Positions 60,191 through 64,000 of a stretch of DNA of 64,000 nucleotides are shown one piece after another. This DNA comes from Chitinophaga ginsengisegetis (lineage in GTDB: Bacteria > Bacteroidota > Bacteroidia > Chitinophagales > Chitinophagaceae): positions 1 to 64,000 of the forward strand of contig NZ_FUZZ01000006.1 of NCBI RefSeq assembly GCF_900168065.1, read 5' to 3'. The notes beneath the pieces are model-generated. The model had not been told where the DNA came from. It saw nothing but the letters and a program-made list of their open reading frames with translations, and made no database searches. A program made the translations under genes and the position numbers. Position 1 is the stretch's first letter. Each line of letters starts with the position of its first letter.

Positions 60191-61810
60191 ATGAAACTAC
60201 TTAAATTTCGAAATATACTTTTCATTTTGGCGTTGCTCTCATCATGCAATATTGATAGAATGCCGGAAAATGTGGTGAGTGATGCGTCATTTTGGAAAAG
60301 TGAAAGTGATCTCAAAGCGGCAGCCAACTATCTGTATACTTTTCTGCCCACCATGCCACTTACGGCGGATAATATGTCCGACGACGGATTTGCAATGGTT
60401 GCCAACGAAATCAGTTCAGGAACATGGCAACCCCCGGCTACGTCATCAGATTTTACCACACCATATCAGTTAATCAGGGCAGCTAATAACATCATAGAAA
60501 AATCGGTTAATGCTGTTGCTGCCGGCGTGGTACCGGAAACGGTTGACAGGTATATAGCTGAAGCAAAGTTCTTTAGGGCATGGGGATATTTTTCGCTGGT
60601 ACAAAGATATGGAGATGTTCCCCTGATAAAAACTACGTTGAAAGAGGATGCAGCGGAACTTACGGCCGCCAAATCCCCGCGTGAAGAAGTTGTGAGCCTG
60701 ATTTATTCAGACCTGAGCGAGGCCGCCGCAATACTTCCTACTCCCACTGCGCTGGGCGCCGGATCTAACTATGGCCGCATCTCAAAAACGGCTGCTTTGG
60801 CTTTTAAAGCAAGGGTGGCATTGTATGAAGGTACCCGTGCTAAATTTCATAGCTATGGTAATCCAACCGCTCATCTTACCATTGCCGTGCAGGCAGCAAA
60901 AGCCGTAATGGAAAGTGGGGAGCACGATTTATTTTCCAATTATTTTGATTTGTTTCAATACGCGGGAAAAGGAAGACAGAATCGCGAGAATATTCTGGTA
61001 AGACAATATGGTAGCTCCATGACCGACCAGATCCTCAGTCACAATATCGGTGTTATTATCAATGGCGCCTGTAATCCAACCAGGTCGCTTGTGGATGCTT
61101 ACCTTATGAAAGACGGTTTGCCTATAGATAAATCTCCTTTATACGTGGCGCCAACCCGTCACTCCGAAATATTCGTAAATCGCGATGCACGTTTAGCTGC
61201 GTCTGTTATGAAGGAAGGAGACCAGTATTTTCAAAATACGCCATATACTTTTCCACAGCTGGTGTATCAAACTACCGGTTTCTGCTATCGCAAATTCGTA
61301 AATGCAGCAGATCAGCTGCCGCCTAATAACAACCAGTCTTTTATCGACCTGCCTGTTATCAGGTATGCGGAAGTACTGTTGACCTATGCAGAAGCAACCT
61401 ATGAATTGAATGGAAATATTACTGATGCCGATTTGAAAATTTCCATCAACTTGTTAAGAGCCAGGGCAAGCCTGCCTGATCTTACAAATGCCTTTGTGGC
61501 TGACCATAGCCTCAGTATGCGGGAAGAAATAAGAAGGGAACGCAGAGTGGAACTGGCTATGGAAGGCTTCCGGTATTGGGATATTATCCGTTGGAAAATT
61601 GCAGAAACTGTACTGCCAAAACCAATATTAGGTTGCTACTTTTTTCCGGGAGGATTTGGAACAGCCACTCCACAACTTACGGCCGACAATTATATTCTGG
61701 CACAAAGCGGAGCATCCCGTTCATTTAACTCTCAGAGAGATTATTTGTGGCCTTTTCCTGTAAATGAACTTGCGCTTAATCCTAACCTGGTACAAAATCC
61801 GAATTGGTAG
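60191..61810 (+). CDS. SusD/RagB-family lipoprotein
   Basis: From ATG 60191 the protein has 539 residues and a clean lipoprotein signal (LALLSSC, Cys19); the frame is open to 60155, but that would put 12 residues ahead of the signal. SusD signatures are AEAKFFRAWGYFSLVQRYGDVP, RYAEVLLTYAEATYELNG, RRERRVELAMEGFRYWDIIRW and the closing PFPVNELALNPNLVQNPNW. It is the partner of the SusC 41 bases upstream. Confidence 0.95.
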   Translation: MKLLKFRNILFILALLSSCNIDRMPENVVSDASFWKSESDLKAAANYLYTFLPTMPLTADNMSDDGFAMVANEISSGTWQPPATSSDFTTPYQLIRAANNIIEKSVNAVAAGVVPETVDRYIAEAKFFRAWGYFSLVQRYGDVPLIKTTLKEDAAELTAAKSPREEVVSLIYSDLSEAAAILPTPTALGAGSNYGRISKTAALAFKARVALYEGTRAKFHSYGNPTAHLTIAVQAAKAVMESGEHDLFSNYFDLFQYAGKGRQNRENILVRQYGSSMTDQILSHNIGVIINGACNPTRSLVDAYLMKDGLPIDKSPLYVAPTRHSEIFVNRDARLAASVMKEGDQYFQNTPYTFPQLVYQTTGFCYRKFVNAADQLPPNNNQSFIDLPVIRYAEVLLTYAEATYELNGNITDADLKISINLLRARASLPDLTNAFVADHSLSMREEIRRERRVELAMEGFRYWDIIRWKIAETVLPKPILGCYFFPGGFGTATPQLTADNYILAQSGASRSFNSQRDYLWPFPVNELALNPNLVQNPNW

Positions 61811-61838
61811 TTATTGTATAATTTTTCTCTTATCAGCG

Positions 61839-61864
61839 CCTGGCATAATTAGTTTTATGCCAGG
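61839..61864 (+). other. Perfect 10-bp hairpin between susD and the lyase gene
   Basis: CCTGGCATAA (61839-61848) pairs exactly with TTATGCCAGG (61855-61864) around a 6-base loop. It lies in the 91-base gap between two genes of one locus and is not followed by a T run. It might therefore stabilise or trim the upstream susC-susD message, or lower read-through into the lyase gene. It could also be a weak terminator. Confidence 0.5.
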
Positions 61865-61901
61865 TATTCTTATTAAACATATCGCAAAAAAAATAAGCAT
61901 A

Positions 61902-64000
61902 ATGATTAAGTCCGGTTTTTTTTATAGTGTTCTTATTGGACTGCATATATTGATACCAACCTGTGTGTTGGCGCAGGAGAAAGGAAAACCGGCGGAGATT
62001 CCTGCCTATGTTGCAAAGCCTGAACGTGAGCCCGGATACCCGTTGAAGCAAAACCGGATGATTTACACAGAGAAAGATGTGCAGGTAGCTTTGAACAACA
62101 TACAGCATTATGTTAAAGCTGGTAATATAAGAGATGGAATTGTACAGGAGGCAAATCAATGGCTAGGATGGAAGGATGAAGATTTAAGGTCGCTGCTGAC
62201 AGATGCAGTGGTTCCCCGTGCTTTTGATTTAAATCCCCTGGGCTGTCCGCAGCATGGCGATGCCGTATTCAAAAAGGGAGGCACATACCCGTGGATAATT
62301 GATCCCCGCGAGCCCTTTAAGGTTAAATGTCCTGTTGGCGGTGAAACCTATCCGTCTAACGACTACGGAGCATATTATAAAAGCGGTTTTACTCAGAAGA
62401 AAGGATGGGATGGCGACTATACCGACAGTGGCTGGGGCTGGATAGCGCCGGATGGTGAACGCTATTGGTTTGTAGCATATGCCAATCATTGGTTATGGAA
62501 AAGTTACATTGAACCGGCAATATTAAACCTGGGCCGGGCATACCTGCTTACCGGAGATAAAAGATATGCACATAAAGCCGCCGTAATGTTATACAGACTG
62601 GCAGAAGTGTATCCTTCGATGGACCACGCGAATCAATCCAGGTATGGTTACATATTAAAGCAGCAGGGAGGAGTATATAACGGAAAAATTTTTAACCTCA
62701 TTTGGGAAACCGGGTTTATACAAAATATTGCAGAAGCCTATGATGCCGTATGGGATAGTATTGATGACGATGTTGCCCTGCAAAAGCTGTATGGTAAATC
62801 GGGCAGGCAAATAAGGGCCGCTGTTGAAGCTAATGTGCTGGAAGAAGCGGTGGACGCATACCAGGAATTTAAGATACAGGGTAATTATGGTATGCATCAG
62901 GCGGCATTATTATATGTGTTGCTTGCCCGGCAGTTTATGGAAACCGGAAAGTATATCCATAAAATGGTCGACGAGCCAGGCGTAAGCCGGGTACAAACCG
63001 GTATTCGATATGCTTTGTACAATATGATTTTCAGGGATGGTACGCCACTCGAATCTCCCGGTTATAATATTCTAACAGTGGAGAAACTTGCTGTGCTGGG
63101 CGCATTGTTAAAAAGGGCCGGGAAAGACCTGTTTGGAGAAACCAGGATGAGAATGATGTTTGAAAGCCCTTTGCAGATGGTGGTCGCAAAAAAATATACG
63201 CCCGATATCGGCGATTCCGGCAGTACCCTGGGTGGCATTGTAGGATTAAACAGCAACATTTACCAGGTAGCTTATGAAAATTACGGAACATCTGAATTTT
63301 TAAACTGGTTGAAGTTCATGGATAAAACCGGTGATAACTCTTTTAATTCCTACCAGTCATTATTCAGACATGTAATTAAAGATACGCTTCGGGAAAAAAT
63401 AGCGCTTGCTCCGGAGAATACCCGTTTGCTGGCAGGATATGGCATGGGGATTCTTAATAATAAAAATGATAACATAGGTGTTTCATTTAATTATGGGTAT
63501 AAAGGAACGCATTATCATTGGGATTTTTTAAATGTGGAATTGTTTGCAAATGGCCAGAAAATGATGCCTGATTTGGGTTATCCGGATGCGATGAATGAAT
63601 TTGTAAAGGAAGTTTATACCTGGTCCACGAATACCGTTTCTCATAGTACTGTGGTGGTAGATGCACAGGAGCAATACCTTAACACAGCGGGAAACCTGCA
63701 TAGTTTTTCTGATGGTACTTTTGCAAGAAGTATGGATGCATCAACATTACCTTACGGCCAGGTCAGCGAGTACCGTAGAAATGTTGTTATGGTGGATGCC
63801 GATACCGGAAGGAGTTATTTTGTTGATTTTTTCAGAGTAACCGGAGGGCATCAGCACGATTACTCCTTACACGGACCTCCCGGGACGGAGAAAGCCATTC
63901 AGGGAAAATGGAGTGGAATACAGCCGGGAACTTTTGCCGGACCAGATATAAAGCCTGGTGAAATATATGACAATCAAAAAATGAATGCGCCGGGATACAC
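61902..64000 (+). CDS. Heparinase II/III-like polysaccharide lyase, partial (runs off window)
   Basis: The frame is open from ATG 61902 to the window end, 699 codons. It starts with a signal peptide (cleavage near CVLAQEKG). Residues about 60-400 look like an (alpha/alpha) toroid (NHWLWKSYIEPAILNLGRAY, IQGNYGMHQAALLYVLLARQ, IFRDGTPLESPGYN). From about 500 it has the heparinase II/III beta-sandwich (KGTHYHWDFLNVELFANGQK, MPDLGYP, FFRVTGGHQHDYSLHGP). Such enzymes split uronate-containing polysaccharides by beta-elimination; likely active residues are Asn/His in GNYGMHQ and Tyr/His in the later blocks. Substrate is not clear (heparin-like, alginate or other). Confidence 0.88.
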   Translation, partial: MIKSGFFYSVLIGLHILIPTCVLAQEKGKPAEIPAYVAKPEREPGYPLKQNRMIYTEKDVQVALNNIQHYVKAGNIRDGIVQEANQWLGWKDEDLRSLLTDAVVPRAFDLNPLGCPQHGDAVFKKGGTYPWIIDPREPFKVKCPVGGETYPSNDYGAYYKSGFTQKKGWDGDYTDSGWGWIAPDGERYWFVAYANHWLWKSYIEPAILNLGRAYLLTGDKRYAHKAAVMLYRLAEVYPSMDHANQSRYGYILKQQGGVYNGKIFNLIWETGFIQNIAEAYDAVWDSIDDDVALQKLYGKSGRQIRAAVEANVLEEAVDAYQEFKIQGNYGMHQAALLYVLLARQFMETGKYIHKMVDEPGVSRVQTGIRYALYNMIFRDGTPLESPGYNILTVEKLAVLGALLKRAGKDLFGETRMRMMFESPLQMVVAKKYTPDIGDSGSTLGGIVGLNSNIYQVAYENYGTSEFLNWLKFMDKTGDNSFNSYQSLFRHVIKDTLREKIALAPENTRLLAGYGMGILNNKNDNIGVSFNYGYKGTHYHWDFLNVELFANGQKMMPDLGYPDAMNEFVKEVYTWSTNTVSHSTVVVDAQEQYLNTAGNLHSFSDGTFARSMDASTLPYGQVSEYRRNVVMVDADTGRSYFVDFFRVTGGHQHDYSLHGPPGTEKAIQGKWSGIQPGTFAGPDIKPGEIYDNQKMNAPGY

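Overview
The window looks like a chromosomal segment of a soil-type Bacteroidota, most like Chitinophaga or another Chitinophagaceae. The evidence is four SusC/SusD receptor pairs, an ECF sigma/FecR pair, Bacteroidota-type -7 promoter boxes (TAnnTTTG), many secreted lipoproteins, and moderate GC in the core genes. All family assignments were made by eye from the translated sequence; no database search was run.

Layout. 1-746: the end of an IS3-family (IS150-like) element, cut by the window edge. 747-1716: AT-rich accessory DNA with two tiny gene remnants and a Sel1-repeat gene. 1.8-7.7 kb: housekeeping and accessory genes: a GH43 enzyme without signal peptide, a short BKACE (DUF849) enzyme, an AraC regulator, a membrane-anchored SDR, a secreted M48 protease and a solitary Mrr-type restriction enzyme. 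7.7-14.4 kb: a tripartite RND efflux operon (adaptor, pump, outer membrane factor) ending in an NmrA-like reductase. 14.6-16.8 kb: a small DUF3817 membrane protein and a LytS/LytTR two-component system. A textbook-shaped LytTR double site lies upstream of the efflux operon, which suggests this system controls the pump.

17.0-44.7 kb is the centre of the window, two adjacent polysaccharide-utilisation blocks read in one direction. Block 1 is GH92, ECF sigma, FecR, STN-type SusC, SusD, a GH38-like enzyme, an SGNH esterase and a second GH92. This is a set for alpha-mannosides (mannan or high-mannose N-glycans). Block 2 has the unusual order SusD, DUF5004-like, DUF4961-like, SusC, SusD, SusC, beta-propeller lipoprotein and has no enzyme of its own apart from the propeller. 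A 27-bp motif is shared between the fecR upstream region and the block 2 upstream region, so the one sigma factor may drive both.

45.2-48.5 kb: a stand-alone Oar-like TonB-dependent receptor behind a 534-bp gene-free region with two sets of 11-bp-period repeats. 48.6-52.6 kb (minus strand): a SIMPL protein, a membrane protein, a zinc-ribbon membrane protein, and a LuxR-type regulator with its TPR histidine kinase. 52.8-56.4 kb: a secreted nucleoside hydrolase, an amidohydrolase, two Crp/Fnr regulators and a DUF1801 protein. 57.0-64.0 kb: a third locus, SusC, SusD and a heparinase II/III-like lyase that runs off the window end, likely for an acidic polysaccharide. No tRNA, rRNA or CRISPR array was seen.
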